From positions 82,378 to 146,377 of IMG/VR virus record IMGVR_UViG_3300032087_003621: a stretch of 64,000 nt of DNA. One strand, given 5' to 3'. Of the stretch, positions 36,485 to 45,665 are shown piece by piece; the first letter of the stretch is position 1; the number at the start of each line of letters is the position of its first letter. The stretch comes from a virus. The notes under the pieces are model-generated. The model had not been told where the DNA came from, ran no database searches, and saw nothing but the letters and a program-made list of their open reading frames with translations. A program made the translations under genes and the position numbers.

Positions 36485-36913
36485 ATGGTTAATACACGAA
36501 GCAAAGTGTTTTCGTTCCCACATTCTCGTTTCATTGGTTTCGACCATGTATGGGACGAGGTAGAAAGACTAACCGCCATTGGCGCAAATGAGAAGGGTTT
36601 TCCCCGTCACAATATTGTAAAATATAGTGAGACGGAATACGCCATCGAACTTGCACTGGGTGGTTACGAAAGAGCTGATTTAGAAATTGAGGCAAAGCCT
36701 GGAGTTCTAATCATCAAGGGTAACCCAAAAGAAGAAGAAGGTAAGACGTATCTTCATAAAGGGATTACCACCAAGAAATTCGTGGAAACATTTAGACTCG
36801 CTGACCATGTTGTCGTTGATGGAGCTGGATTCGTCAACGGTTTACTAGTCATTAAATTGAGAGTTGAACTGCCCGAAGAACAGCGTCCGAGAAAGATCGA
36901 AATCAAAATCTAA
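36485..36913 (+). CDS. Small heat-shock protein Hsp20
   Basis: A 142-aa alpha-crystallin-type chaperone of the IbpA class. The start has the F-S-IGFDHVWDEVERL helix; the beta-sandwich core follows (NIVKYSETEYAIELALGGY, then GVLIIKG and FRLADHVVVDGA). An L-V-I-K-L strand and the C-terminal RPRKIEIKI with its I-x-I tail complete it. Hsp20 genes are widespread in marine T4-like phages and may protect phage assembly or host proteins. It has its own promoter and a structured leader. Confidence 0.93.
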   Translation: MVNTRSKVFSFPHSRFIGFDHVWDEVERLTAIGANEKGFPRHNIVKYSETEYAIELALGGYERADLEIEAKPGVLIIKGNPKEEEGKTYLHKGITTKKFVETFRLADHVVVDGAGFVNGLLVIKLRVELPEEQRPRKIEIKI

Positions 36914-36931
36914 TCTCATAAGGACGTTAAA

Positions 36932-37165
36932 ATGAAAAAAGAAATCATGACCGCATGTAGCGGTGTTATTTTCGCAGCATCACTTGTTGCTCAACCTGTA
37001 CAAGCAGACGAACAAGACTATGTTGCCAAGGCAACCGAAGATGGTAAGTTTTGTGCACGAGTAGAAGTTCGTGGACCTGCTGGTCTTACTGTTAAAAAAA
37101 TGAAGTGTCGAACCATTGAACAATGGGAAGCCGCTGGTTATAAGGTATCTGCAAAGGAGGAGTAA
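36932..37165 (+). CDS. Small exported protein (77 aa)
   Basis: An N-terminal Sec signal peptide is evident (KKEIMTACSGVIFAASLVAQPVQA, cleavage likely after AQA/ADEQ near residue 25). The mature ~50 residues contain two Cys (KFCARVEV, KKMKCRTI) that could form a disulphide in the periplasm. It follows hsp20 after 19 bases and ends in an overlap with a small membrane gene. Function unknown; perhaps envelope modification during infection. Confidence 0.72.
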   Translation: MKKEIMTACSGVIFAASLVAQPVQADEQDYVAKATEDGKFCARVEVRGPAGLTVKKMKCRTIEQWEAAGYKVSAKEE

Positions 37166-37263
37166 TGAAAGTTTTATGTAGCGAAGAAGCGCAAGCGGTT
37201 TACATGCTTGCTACTGCATTATTAGTTGCGCCAGCAATGATTGTGTTGACGGTGATATCATGA
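37165..37263 (+). CDS. Tiny membrane protein (32 aa)
   Basis: An ATG overlapping the preceding stop (agtaATG), with an excellent aaggaggag ribosome site. The 32 aa include one hydrophobic segment (MLATALLVAPAMIVLTVI). It overlaps the next tiny gene by four bases. Confidence 0.6.
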   Translation: MKVLCSEEAQAVYMLATALLVAPAMIVLTVIS

Positions 37264-37385
37264 TTATCAAAATCAGGAATTACACGTTAGCAGCAATTGT
37301 TGTAGGTGGCTGTATACTAGGATTTATGGGTCCAATTATGTACCCTGAGTTGATGGTAAACGCTACTTATATGCCAATGATTTAA
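37260..37385 (+). CDS. Tiny membrane protein (41 aa)
   Basis: An ATGA overlap with the previous tiny gene. One hydrophobic segment (LAAIVVGGCILGFMGPIM) spans the membrane. The two tiny genes plus the exported 77-aa protein form an envelope-directed mini-cluster after hsp20. No function is recognised. Confidence 0.58.
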   Translation: MIIKIRNYTLAAIVVGGCILGFMGPIMYPELMVNATYMPMI

Positions 37386-37386
37386 T

Positions 37387-37430
37387 GTGGTAGGGTTTCC
37401 GTGGCGTTCCTCCCAAAAACGCCACACCAC
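37387..37430 (+). terminator. Long hairpin before the gp43 promoter
   Basis: GTGGCGTT / AACGCCAC (37401-37408 with 37418-37425) forms an 8-bp GC-rich stem, extended by GTGGT (37387-37391) pairing with ACCAC (37426-37430). No T-run follows, so it may end transcription with help or act as a transcript 3' end. It ends two bases before the -35 of gp43. Confidence 0.5.
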
Positions 37431-37432
37431 CC

Positions 37433-37461
37433 TTGACTTCCTATAAATTTTATCATATAAT
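37433..37461 (+). promoter_or_regulatory. Sigma70-type promoter of DNA polymerase gp43
   Basis: TTGACT (37433-37438), 17-base spacer, perfect TATAAT (37456-37461). The predicted start lies about seven bases on, at the ATG itself (37468), implying a leaderless or nearly leaderless mRNA. Confidence 0.8.
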
Positions 37462-37467
37462 GGGTCT

Positions 37468-39897
37468 ATGAATTTTTATACATCAGTCTCAAAATACGGC
37501 AACAACCTTCTCTATCGTGGTTTCAAAAACGGTCAGCGGGTTCAAGAAAAAATAAAATTTAAACCTGTACTCTTCGTACAATCCCCCAAAGCAACCGACA
37601 AATACAAAACCCTAGACGGACATAAAGTTTCTCCGATTGAATTCGATTCGATGCAGGATGCACGTGAATTCGAACAACGGTATAAGAATGTACCGAACTT
37701 CGCCGTCTATGGTCAGACAAACTTCGTCACTCAGTTTATCGCAAACAAATTCCCGAACGAAGTTAAGTTCGATAGGGATATGGTAAACGTTTGTACAATT
37801 GATATCGAGGTGGCATCAGACGAGGGATTCCCAGCTCCCGATGAGGCAAAACATCCTGTCATTTCTATCACAGTCAAAAACAATCAGGACAGTACCTATT
37901 ATGTTTTTGGATTGTATGACTATGATGAAACTTTATCTGAAAAAAATGTTAAATATTTTAAGTGTACTGATGAACCGGCACTTCTACAATCCTTCTTAGG
38001 TTGGTGGAAAGGTAACTGCCCTGATATCGTAACGGGTTGGAACACCAAGTTGTTTGATATACCATATCTGGTCAATCGAATGATGAATCTGTTCACCACA
38101 AACGAATATCTAGAAATGTCGCCGTGGAAGTTGGTACGCAAAAGAATGATTCCGACACTGGGTGGTCGAGAACAAATCTCGTATGACCTTGATGGTATCG
38201 TTCAGCTAGACTACTTCGACCTGTTTAAAAAATTCACGTGGAATACATATGGACAACAAGAATCTTATAAACTTGACCACATCGCAAATGTCGTACTGGG
38301 TGAACGAAAACTTTCTTATGATGAGTATGGTTCTCTGCACTCATTATATAAACACGATTTTCAGAAGTTTATCGACTATAACATAAAAGACGTTGAACTG
38401 GTTGACCGACTCGAAGAGAAGTTGGGTATCATCACTCTGGTGATGACGATGGCATATGGCGCGAAAACAAATCTTGGTGATGCGTTGGGTACCACAGCTA
38501 TCTGGGATGCAATCATCTATAACGAGTTGATTGCTGAGGGTAAGGTCATTCCACCCAAACCACCCGTTGCAGAAGTCAATAATAAAATTGCTGGTGGTTT
38601 TGTGAAAGACCCCGAAGTGGGTGCTCACGATTGGGTCTGTTCGTTTGACCTGAACTCTCTGTATCCTAACATTATTGTTCAATACAATATGTCCCCCGAA
38701 ACTCTTAGTGACGATGGTGTGTGTGAGGCTGCGAACGGAACACGATACTCTAATAAGTTTGAAGGTATTGTACCCAAAGTTATTCGTAAGTTTTATGACC
38801 GTCGAGTTGGTATTAAGAAAGAGATGTTGGAGGCGAAACAAGAATACGAAAAGAATCCTTCCAAGAAACTTGCGATAAAGATTGATACTCTTGACACTGA
38901 ACAGACGGGTATCAAGATTCTAATGAACTCTCTCTATGGTGCTCTCGCAAACAAATGGTTTCGTTACTTTGACCATCGACTTGCTGAGGGTGTCACATTG
39001 TCCGGCCAGCGTGCGATACGTTGCGCTGAGAAGGCGGTAAACGATGAGATGCAGGAATTACTAGGGACAAAAGATGATTATGTGATTGCGATTGATACTG
39101 ACTCTGTTTATATCAATATGTCTCAGTTGGTGAAACAACACAACCCAGCGAACCCCGTTAACTTCCTCGACAAGGTGTGCGAACATTTTGAAAACGTAAT
39201 TGAGAAGGCGTATGACAACCTCGCAAAAGAAACCAATGCGTATGTCAATCGTATGGTGATGAAGCGTGAGGTGATTGCTGACCGTGGTATCTGGATGGCA
39301 AAGAAACGATACATTCTCAACGTACACGATAGTGAGGGTGTTCGGTTTGCGGAACCCAAACTCAAGATGATGGGTATCGAGGCCGTCAAGTCATCGACGC
39401 CCCAGATTGTTCGTGAACGTTTCAAGGATTTGTTCTCCATCATCGTAACTGGGACCGAAGAAGAAACTCAAGAATTTATTCGAAAGTTTCGCCAAGAGTT
39501 TTCATCACTCCCACCCGAAGATGTGGCCTTTCCACGTGGTGTAAGTGAGTTGCGTAAGTGGGAAGACAAGACTACCATCTATGGTAAGGGTACACCCATT
39601 CACGTTCGGGGTGCGCTTCTATATAATCATTACATTCGGTTCGAGGGTCTTCAGAACAAATACGAAAAGATTCAGGACGGGGAGAAAATCAAATTCATTT
39701 ATCTGCGAGTCCCCAACAAAATCAAAGAAAACATTATTTCCTTCTCTGGTCAATTTCCTAAAGAACTGGGGTTGACATCATCCGTTGATTATGATAAGAT
39801 GTTTGCTAAAACATTCCTTGACCCACTGGAACCGATTCTTTCGGCTGTGGGTTGGGAAGCAGAACCAAAGGCAACACTTGAGGATTTCTTTGGATAA
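37468..39897 (+). CDS. 43: Family B DNA polymerase gp43
   Basis: An 809-aa replicative polymerase with 3'-5' exonuclease. Exo motifs: [12 protein letters not shown] near residue 112 and [14 protein letters not shown] near 190. Polymerase motif [13 protein letters not shown] near 393. Motif [15 protein letters not shown] near 487. Motif [11 protein letters not shown] near 535. The KKRY motif follows. It is shorter than T4 gp43 (898 aa) but of cyanophage size. The C-terminal ending EDFFG is the usual clamp-binding tail. Its stop overlaps the next ATG (taATG). Confidence 0.97.
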   Translation: MNFYTSVSKYGNNLLYRGFKNGQRVQEKIKFKPVLFVQSPKATDKYKTLDGHKVSPIEFDSMQDAREFEQRYKNVPNFAVYGQTNFVTQFIANKFPNEVKFDRDMVNVCTIDIEVASDEGFPAPDEAKHPVISITVKNNQDSTYYVFGLYDYDETLSEKNVKYFKCTDEPALLQSFLGWWKGNCPDIVTGWNTKLFDIPYLVNRMMNLFTTNEYLEMSPWKLVRKRMIPTLGGREQISYDLDGIVQLDYFDLFKKFTWNTYGQQESYKLDHIANVVLGERKLSYDEYGSLHSLYKHDFQKFIDYNIKDVELVDRLEEKLGIITLVMTMAYGAKTNLGDALGTTAIWDAIIYNELIAEGKVIPPKPPVAEVNNKIAGGFVKDPEVGAHDWVCSFDLNSLYPNIIVQYNMSPETLSDDGVCEAANGTRYSNKFEGIVPKVIRKFYDRRVGIKKEMLEAKQEYEKNPSKKLAIKIDTLDTEQTGIKILMNSLYGALANKWFRYFDHRLAEGVTLSGQRAIRCAEKAVNDEMQELLGTKDDYVIAIDTDSVYINMSQLVKQHNPANPVNFLDKVCEHFENVIEKAYDNLAKETNAYVNRMVMKREVIADRGIWMAKKRYILNVHDSEGVRFAEPKLKMMGIEAVKSSTPQIVRERFKDLFSIIVTGTEEETQEFIRKFRQEFSSLPPEDVAFPRGVSELRKWEDKTTIYGKGTPIHVRGALLYNHYIRFEGLQNKYEKIQDGEKIKFIYLRVPNKIKENIISFSGQFPKELGLTSSVDYDKMFAKTFLDPLEPILSAVGWEAEPKATLEDFFG

Positions 39898-40838
39898 TGT
39901 ACTCACTCACAATGTTTCAAAATCAGTTCGATAACAAAACCCATAGGACTATGGAGTTTACCACGTGGGCAAAATTCGAATCATTACTAAAAGGTTTATC
40001 AGTTAAAGAAGGTCAGAAAGGTGGAAACAATTCTTCTCCTCTTATTACTCCTGCTCATTATCTTCCCAACACTACGAGGTCTAATAAAAATGTTGATTAT
40101 TGGGGTGGTTGGGCTGCTGTTGATGTGGACGATTTCTTTTCTTCTGATAGCGTACTTCCTGTCGATTTAGTTCCGTCTCTACAGGATATTTGCGGTCAGT
40201 ATCATTTCGTATGTTACTCTACCGCAAGCAGCACACCAAACTACCCTAAGTTTCGATTGGTGTTTCCGTTAGTTGATATTGTATACGCTGATGACATACC
40301 ACATTTCTGGCACGCTCTGAATAAAGAACTGCAAGACATTGGTGACAAACAAACAAAAGATTTGTCACGAATGTATTATGTTCCGGCACAATATCCGGAC
40401 GCATTTAATTTCTTCTTTATCAATGCGGGTCAACACGTTCATCCTAAGACCCTGATGGACAAGTGGACCTTTGAGGCCCCGAAGGGTAAAAACTTTCTAG
40501 ATAAGTTGCCTGAGAAACTTCGAGATGAAGTGATTAAGTATCGAAAAGAACAGGCACAGAACACAGAAATCACGTGGGTGTCATATAAAGACTGTCCATT
40601 CTTTCCGAAGAAACTAGGACAAGAATATATGTTACTCAGTGGCACAGGATGGTATCACAAAATGTATCAGATTATGGTGGCGATTGCTGGTAACGCCGTT
40701 AAGTCTGAATATCCCATCACACCAAAACAGATTGCAGACCTATGTCGAGAATTTGACAAAGACACTGGAAACTGGTATGATAATAGACCATTGGAAGTTG
40801 AAGCTAACAGCGCAATAGAATACGTTTATAGGAATTAA
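39897..40838 (+). CDS. Archaeo-eukaryotic primase-polymerase-like protein
   Basis: A 313-aa protein whose ATG overlaps the gp43 stop. Residues ~70-165 show a pattern typical of AEP-fold primase/polymerases of phages and plasmids: WAAVDVDDF (metal-binding DxD, near residue 77), a YSTASSTPNYPKFRLVFPL strand pair, and a DLSRMYYVP strand. A C-terminal helical part (residues ~230-313) may be a PriCT-like domain. T4-type phages normally use a DnaG-type gp61, which is not seen in this window. Family assignment is by pattern only; activity is unproven. Confidence 0.55.
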   Translation: MYSLTMFQNQFDNKTHRTMEFTTWAKFESLLKGLSVKEGQKGGNNSSPLITPAHYLPNTTRSNKNVDYWGGWAAVDVDDFFSSDSVLPVDLVPSLQDICGQYHFVCYSTASSTPNYPKFRLVFPLVDIVYADDIPHFWHALNKELQDIGDKQTKDLSRMYYVPAQYPDAFNFFFINAGQHVHPKTLMDKWTFEAPKGKNFLDKLPEKLRDEVIKYRKEQAQNTEITWVSYKDCPFFPKKLGQEYMLLSGTGWYHKMYQIMVAIAGNAVKSEYPITPKQIADLCREFDKDTGNWYDNRPLEVEANSAIEYVYRN

Positions 40839-40844
40839 AAATAT

Positions 40845-41870
40845 ATGTCACTATTAAATAAACTGAAGAAGAACAGCAAACTCAAACACACTGAAGTGTT
40901 AGACAAGTCTGAGTTCTTCACGAAAAAAGAAATGGTACGAACAGATGTTCCCATGCTGAACGCAGCTTTGTCGGGTTCTCTTGATGGTGGTCTTGCGCCC
41001 GGTCTGACCGTTCTTGCTGGTCCGTCCAAACACTTCAAGACATCTTTCGCCTTGAAGATTGCCTCTGCATATTTAAAAGCGGACCCTGAAGCTGTGATGT
41101 TGTTCTATGATTCAGAGTTTGGTTCACCCCAATCGTACTTTGATGTGTTTGAGATTGACACTTCTAGGGTTTTGCATATTCCAATTACAAACGTCGAAGA
41201 ATTAAAGTTTGACCTTATCAATCAACTTGACAACATTGAGAACGGTGATAAGGTCATTGTGGTCATCGATTCAATCGGTAACCTTGCATCTAAGAAAGAA
41301 CTCGAAGATGCACTAGACGAAAAGTCAGTTGCCGATATGTCACGAGCTAAGGCACTGAAAGGCTTGTTTCGTATGACCACACCCTATTTGACAATGAAGA
41401 ATGTCCCTTTGCTGGCAGTCAATCATACGTACAAAGAAATTGGTCTCTTCCCGAAAGATATCGTAGGTGGTGGTACAGGTATTTACTACTCCGCTGATAA
41501 CATCTGGATTCTTGGACGCCGACAGAACAAGACTGGAACTGAAATCACCGGATATGATTTTATCATTAACGTAGAGAAGTCTCGATACGTAAAAGAGAAG
41601 TCTAAGATTCCTGTCTCGGTTTCGTGGGAAGGTGGTATTGACAAGTACAGTGGTTTGCTCGATGTTGCTTTGGCTTCCGGTCATGTTACTAAACCATCTA
41701 ACGGATGGTATCAAAAAGAAGGACAAGATAAAAAATATCGAGCATCAGAACTTGATGGTAGTTTCTGGCTTGACATTCTTCAGAACCAATCATTTACGGA
41801 ATATGTTGAAAAGATGTATAAAATAGGTCATAATGGAACTTCACTAGAACTTGAATTGGAAGAAGAATGA
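40845..41870 (+). CDS. uvsX: RecA-like recombinase UvsX
   Basis: A 341-aa strand-exchange ATPase. Walker A LAGPSKHFKTSF has the UvsX-type GPSK-FK form. Walker B VIVVIDSIGNLASK lies near residue 144 and the DNA-binding loops near PLLAVNHTYKEIG. Length agrees with T4 UvsX (391 aa) without its C-terminal extension. It works with UvsY and gp41 in recombination-primed replication. Confidence 0.95.
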   Translation: MSLLNKLKKNSKLKHTEVLDKSEFFTKKEMVRTDVPMLNAALSGSLDGGLAPGLTVLAGPSKHFKTSFALKIASAYLKADPEAVMLFYDSEFGSPQSYFDVFEIDTSRVLHIPITNVEELKFDLINQLDNIENGDKVIVVIDSIGNLASKKELEDALDEKSVADMSRAKALKGLFRMTTPYLTMKNVPLLAVNHTYKEIGLFPKDIVGGGTGIYYSADNIWILGRRQNKTGTEITGYDFIINVEKSRYVKEKSKIPVSVSWEGGIDKYSGLLDVALASGHVTKPSNGWYQKEGQDKKYRASELDGSFWLDILQNQSFTEYVEKMYKIGHNGTSLELELEEE

Positions 41871-42163
41871 AAGAAAACATTGACTACCAACTCATACCAA
41901 CACCAGTTGAAATGGGAGATGGTTGGGATGTTAGATTTCTAACTGGTGAATATCCTGAAACAGTTATTCGTTACGGTGTTGTTAAATTTGATGGCAACCA
42001 AAAACGATTAACGTTTGATTATAAAATAATTTACTCTCCAGACCCAGACGTAGAAGAAAACGACCAGATGCTTGAAAATCAAGCTACAGAAGTTTTACAA
42101 GATATTCTTCGTGTTGGTGTTGAAAATGGATATGTAAAATTTAAAGACCTTGAGGCAAAATGA
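41867..42163 (+). CDS. Conserved hypothetical protein (98 aa)
   Basis: An ATGA overlap with both uvsX (upstream) and gp41 (downstream) places it inside the replication operon. The sequence is acidic with alternating strands (WDVRFLTGEYPETVIRYGVV) and a final helix (ATEVLQDILRVGVENGY). It may form a small complex with UvsX or the helicase; no family is recognised. Confidence 0.72.
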   Translation: MKENIDYQLIPTPVEMGDGWDVRFLTGEYPETVIRYGVVKFDGNQKRLTFDYKIIYSPDPDVEENDQMLENQATEVLQDILRVGVENGYVKFKDLEAK

Positions 42164-43542
42164 ATATAGAATTAGAAAAAACTATTCTACGTAACATTCT
42201 TACCCAAGAAAATTTTATGCGGAAGGTTTTACCCTTCGTTCAGAAAAAATATTTCGAGGGTGTATATCGTGAGTTGTTCGACCAAGTTACCAAGTTTGTA
42301 ACCAAGTACAACAAGCTACCCACACTCGAAGCGTTCAAAATCGAACTTGATGAAGTTACGACGATGAACGAAGAAATGTATACGCACGCTCTTGATATCC
42401 TTCCTGATATCTTCACACCCAAAGATGAAGATGAAGAGTGGTTGTTAGAGACCACCGAGAAATGGTGTCAAGACCGAGCGGTATATAATGCTATCATGGA
42501 ATCGATTCAGATTATTGATGGCAAACATCAGAAGTTGACTAAAAATGCAATTCCTGATGTGTTACAAAAGGCACTGGCGGTTTGCTTTGACACTAATGTA
42601 GGACATGACTATCTAGAAAATGTAGAAGAGCGATACGACTTTTATCATGAGCAGGAGGAGAGAATTCCGTTCGACTTGGAATACTTTAATGAAATCACTA
42701 AAGGTGGACTCCCCAATAAGACTCTGAACATCGCACTGGCTGGTACAGGCGTGGGTAAAAGTCTTTTTATGTGTCATTGCGCCGCCAACTGCCTTTCTCT
42801 AGGACGCAATGTTTTGTATATTACGATGGAGATGGCGGAGGAACGAATCGCAGAAAGAATTGATGCGAATCTGTTGAATGTTCCTATTGACCAACTTGAC
42901 CATTTATCAAAACCAATGTTCTTGGATAGGGTTTCGGCGATACGAGAAAAAACCGAAGGTAAATTGATTATCAAGGAGTACCCAACTGGTCAGGCTCACA
43001 CGGGTCACTTTCGTGCCCTAATGAACGAACTTCGATTAAAGAAATCGTTTAAACCTGAGATTGTATTCATAGATTATCTAAATATATGTGCGTCATCTAG
43101 AATGAAGGGCATGGGGGGTGCAATTAATTCTTACTCATATATCAAATCAATTGCTGAAGAGATTCGTGGACTTGCAGTAGAATTTGATGTACCTATTTTA
43201 TCTGCAACACAAACAACTCGTTCTGGTTATGCAAACTCTGACCCAGGCCTTGAGGATACCTCTGAATCTTTTGGTCTACCTGCTACTGCTGATTTAATGT
43301 TCGCTCTTGTTACCAGTGAAGAGATGGAAAGTCTAAATCAGATTATGGTGAAACAACTTAAAAACCGATACAATGACCCTAATCAAAACAAAAGATTTGT
43401 GATAGGGGTTGACAGAAGTAAAATGAAGTTGTATGATGTAGAACAGTCTGAACAAAATTTGACAGATGACACGGTTGATGATGGTCCAGTGTTTGATAAT
43501 TCAAATGTTGGTCAACGGTTGAAAGGTTTACGTATTCAATAG
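42160..43542 (+). CDS. 41: Replicative helicase gp41 (DnaB-type)
   Basis: A 460-aa hexameric 5'-3' helicase. It has an N-terminal DnaB-like domain (residues 1-150), Walker A ALAGTGVGKSLF near 190, LYITMEMAEERI (motif 1a), Walker B EIVFIDYLNIC near 295 and SATQTTRSGY (motif 3). Length agrees with T4 gp41 (475 aa). It closes the UvsX-unknown-gp41 operon. Confidence 0.95.
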   Translation: MNIELEKTILRNILTQENFMRKVLPFVQKKYFEGVYRELFDQVTKFVTKYNKLPTLEAFKIELDEVTTMNEEMYTHALDILPDIFTPKDEDEEWLLETTEKWCQDRAVYNAIMESIQIIDGKHQKLTKNAIPDVLQKALAVCFDTNVGHDYLENVEERYDFYHEQEERIPFDLEYFNEITKGGLPNKTLNIALAGTGVGKSLFMCHCAANCLSLGRNVLYITMEMAEERIAERIDANLLNVPIDQLDHLSKPMFLDRVSAIREKTEGKLIIKEYPTGQAHTGHFRALMNELRLKKSFKPEIVFIDYLNICASSRMKGMGGAINSYSYIKSIAEEIRGLAVEFDVPILSATQTTRSGYANSDPGLEDTSESFGLPATADLMFALVTSEEMESLNQIMVKQLKNRYNDPNQNKRFVIGVDRSKMKLYDVEQSEQNLTDDTVDDGPVFDNSNVGQRLKGLRIQ

Positions 43543-43556
43543 TAAGGAGAGGGTAA

Positions 43557-43790
43557 ATGGTCAATTTATCACCGACAGAATTAACTTTGATGTTCTTAGT
43601 GTGGATGACGGCGGCTCATTGGTGGGGTCGCACGATTGGAGCTAAGAAAGCGTTTGAAAGTCATTGGCAATTCATGGCAAACTCTTTTTGTCGAGATGGA
43701 GAAACACTTACTGCGGAATTCGTTGATGAAACTTCTTCTTATACTATAACAGCAACAGACATAGAAGGAAAGAAAAGGAAAATAGTCTAA
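43557..43790 (+). CDS. Small membrane protein before the endolysin (77 aa)
   Basis: An ATG with a strong aaggagagg site. A hydrophobic N-terminal segment (LTLMFLVWMTAAHWWGRTIG) is followed by a ~50-residue soluble domain. The stop overlaps the cell-wall hydrolase ATG. Such a TM gene next to a hydrolase could belong to the lysis set (holin or regulator), but one weak TM is less than classical holins have. Confidence 0.66.
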   Translation: MVNLSPTELTLMFLVWMTAAHWWGRTIGAKKAFESHWQFMANSFCRDGETLTAEFVDETSSYTITATDIEGKKRKIV

Positions 43791-44431
43791 TGAAAAAATC
43801 GATAACATGGAAACTAGCCTTCGCTTGTTTCGGAGTTTTTTGGTTTTTTGTTTTGTACTTTTTCGTTGATTGGGTGGTTTCTGATGCGAAACAAAATTTT
43901 CAACAATCACAAGTCGCAACTGTCGAAGAGACAGAGATTATTACTGAAGAGGAAGTTGTTGTCACAGCAACTGGACCAACAGTTGAAGAGGAGTACCTTA
44001 GAGACGAACGTTACTGCCTTGCTCTCAATATTTATCATGAGTCTCGCGGCGACAGTTTTGCTGGACAGTCTGCTGTCGCGGATGTTGTAATGAATCGTGT
44101 TGAGGATTCATACTATCCTAACACGGTATGTGAAGTTGTAAAGCAAACTGTTTGGGTTGAGAACTGGAAAGGTAACATGGTTCCTAAACGTCACATGTGT
44201 CAGTTCTCGTGGTTCTGTGATGGTGTAAGTGACGAACCTGGCGACCCCGATGCTTGGGCAGAATCATATATGATGGCAGAAGAAGTTTTCGACAAAGGTA
44301 ACTGGCGAGGAATAACTGAGGGTGCTACCCATTATCATTCACTACAAGTTAGACCTAAGTGGGTTAAAGACCGTGGTATGGAATACACGGGTACAATTGG
44401 ACAACATGAGTTTTATCGATGGGAAAGGTAG
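43790..44431 (+). CDS. Cell wall hydrolase, SleB/Hydrolase_2 family, membrane-anchored
   Basis: A 213-aa protein. An uncleaved signal-anchor type TM (residues ~8-28, LAFACFGVFWFFVLYFFVDW) is followed by an acidic linker and a SleB-like catalytic domain: CLALNIYHESRGDSFAGQSAVADVVMNR with its catalytic Glu, then CQFSWFCDG and GATHYHS near the C-terminus. This family cleaves peptidoglycan. As it follows a TM gene, it is the likely endolysin, possibly of SAR type. Its last 13 bases overlap the next gene. Confidence 0.87.
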   Translation: MKKSITWKLAFACFGVFWFFVLYFFVDWVVSDAKQNFQQSQVATVEETEIITEEEVVVTATGPTVEEEYLRDERYCLALNIYHESRGDSFAGQSAVADVVMNRVEDSYYPNTVCEVVKQTVWVENWKGNMVPKRHMCQFSWFCDGVSDEPGDPDAWAESYMMAEEVFDKGNWRGITEGATHYHSLQVRPKWVKDRGMEYTGTIGQHEFYRWER

Positions 44432-44838
44432 TAGGGTTTACAGCCAGTACGTTTGACTTGCTTCACGCTGGTCATATTACGATGTTGCGTGAAGCGAAAG
44501 AACAATGTGATTATTTGATTTGTGGTTTACAGGTTGACCCTTCACTTGACCGTTCTGAAAAAAATTCACCAGTTCAAACTTTGGTGGAGAGATATACACA
44601 GCTGGTTGGTGTTAAGTATGTGGATGAAATTATACCATATCAAAGTGAAACTGATTTAGAAGACATCTTGCAAATGGTAAACATAGATGTTAGAATAATA
44701 GGTGAAGAGTATAAAGACTCTAATTTCACCGGCCGTGATATATGTGCTTCAAGAGGAATTGAAGTTTACTTTAATAAAAGAGACCATAGGTTTTCTACAA
44801 GTGATTTGAGGAGAAGAGTTAGTGAATTACAAATTTAA
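44419..44838 (+). CDS. Cytidylyltransferase-like enzyme (TagD/RfaE type)
   Basis: A 139-aa nucleotidyltransferase with the HxGH motif in FDLLHAGHITML near residue 14 and the R-x-S-T-S-like RFSTSDLRRR at the C-terminus (ISSTxxR equivalent). Enzymes of this family attach CMP or AMP to small phosphorylated alcohols, for example glycerol-3-phosphate. Length matches TagD (about 130 aa). It may supply an activated sugar or lipid head group. Substrate unknown. Confidence 0.85.
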   Translation: MGKVVGFTASTFDLLHAGHITMLREAKEQCDYLICGLQVDPSLDRSEKNSPVQTLVERYTQLVGVKYVDEIIPYQSETDLEDILQMVNIDVRIIGEEYKDSNFTGRDICASRGIEVYFNKRDHRFSTSDLRRRVSELQI

Positions 44839-45187
44839 TGAAGACAAACTCATTGAAGAGTTGAAAGCGTATGTCGATCAAACATACGACCAACATTATG
44901 CTGGCGGCAAGATTCAAGCGACTGAGGACATTATTGATGATGGTCACGGTACAGGATTTTGTATTGGTAATGCTAAAAAGTATCTGAAACGATATGGGAA
45001 GAAAGGTGAGACACCAACTGAATGGCGAAAAGACTTGGTGAAAGTCTTACATTATACACTGATTCAATTGTTCATTCATGACCAAGAATATACACAAGCT
45101 ATCAAACCTGCGCCTGGACATCATAGTATAGATAATGTTACTCCTGATGATTGGAACAAATTAACTAACAATAGAGGTGAACATTAA
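44822..45187 (+). CDS. DUF3310-like protein
   Basis: A 121-aa protein from a GTG start (overlap of 17 bases). Core GFCIGNAKKYLKRYGKKGET and DLVKVLHYTLIQL match the DUF3310 pattern (GNAxKYxxRxGKK, then L-K-hhY), common in phages and sometimes annotated as nucleotide-kinase-like. Function is not established. It directly abuts the SNase gene. Confidence 0.75.
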   Translation: MNYKFNEDKLIEELKAYVDQTYDQHYAGGKIQATEDIIDDGHGTGFCIGNAKKYLKRYGKKGETPTEWRKDLVKVLHYTLIQLFIHDQEYTQAIKPAPGHHSIDNVTPDDWNKLTNNRGEH

Positions 45188-45655
45188 ATGCACGAGTATA
45201 GATGTAAACTGGTTAAAGTTGTTGATGGCGACACTGTAGATGTTGACATTGACTTGGGTTTCGGAATCTGGTTAAAAGATGAACGTGTACGTATCATGGG
45301 AATCGATACACCAGAATCTCGTACAAGAGATAAAGTTGAAAAGGCGTTCGGTCTTGCCGCAAAGAAACGACTAAAAGAGTTACTTGGTAAAGAGTGTGTT
45401 CTCAAAACACAAGTTGCGAAAAACGGCGAAGATATGAAAGGTAAGTTCGGTCGAATCTTAGGTGACTTTACTGTTTACGATTTCAACAAAGATTCATGGC
45501 GTCCAGTTACCGAAGTCATGATTGATGAGGGCCATTGCGTACCTTACTTTGGTGGTAGTAAAGAAGAAGTTCAAGCACAACATATGATTAATCGTCGCCG
45601 ACTTATTGAAGAAGGCATCGTTGATATGACACTGGAGAAAGCTGGCCTTGTCTGA
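45188..45655 (+). CDS. Staphylococcal-nuclease-like (thermonuclease) protein
   Basis: A 155-aa OB-fold nuclease. VVDGDTVDVDIDLGFGI holds the first Asp and RVRIMGIDTPESRT holds Arg/Asp/Glu of the active site. The second arginine and GKFGRILGDF complete the set. No signal peptide, so it acts in the cytoplasm, perhaps on host DNA or RNA. Start directly follows the DUF3310 stop with a gaggtga ribosome site. Confidence 0.88.
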   Translation: MHEYRCKLVKVVDGDTVDVDIDLGFGIWLKDERVRIMGIDTPESRTRDKVEKAFGLAAKKRLKELLGKECVLKTQVAKNGEDMKGKFGRILGDFTVYDFNKDSWRPVTEVMIDEGHCVPYFGGSKEEVQAQHMINRRRLIEEGIVDMTLEKAGLV

Positions 45656-45665
45656 ATCTAATATA

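Noticed and set aside
37387-37430. The hairpin upstream of gp43 as a classical rho-independent terminator
   Set aside because: The stem is strong but is not followed by a T-run, so only a tentative terminator entry is given.
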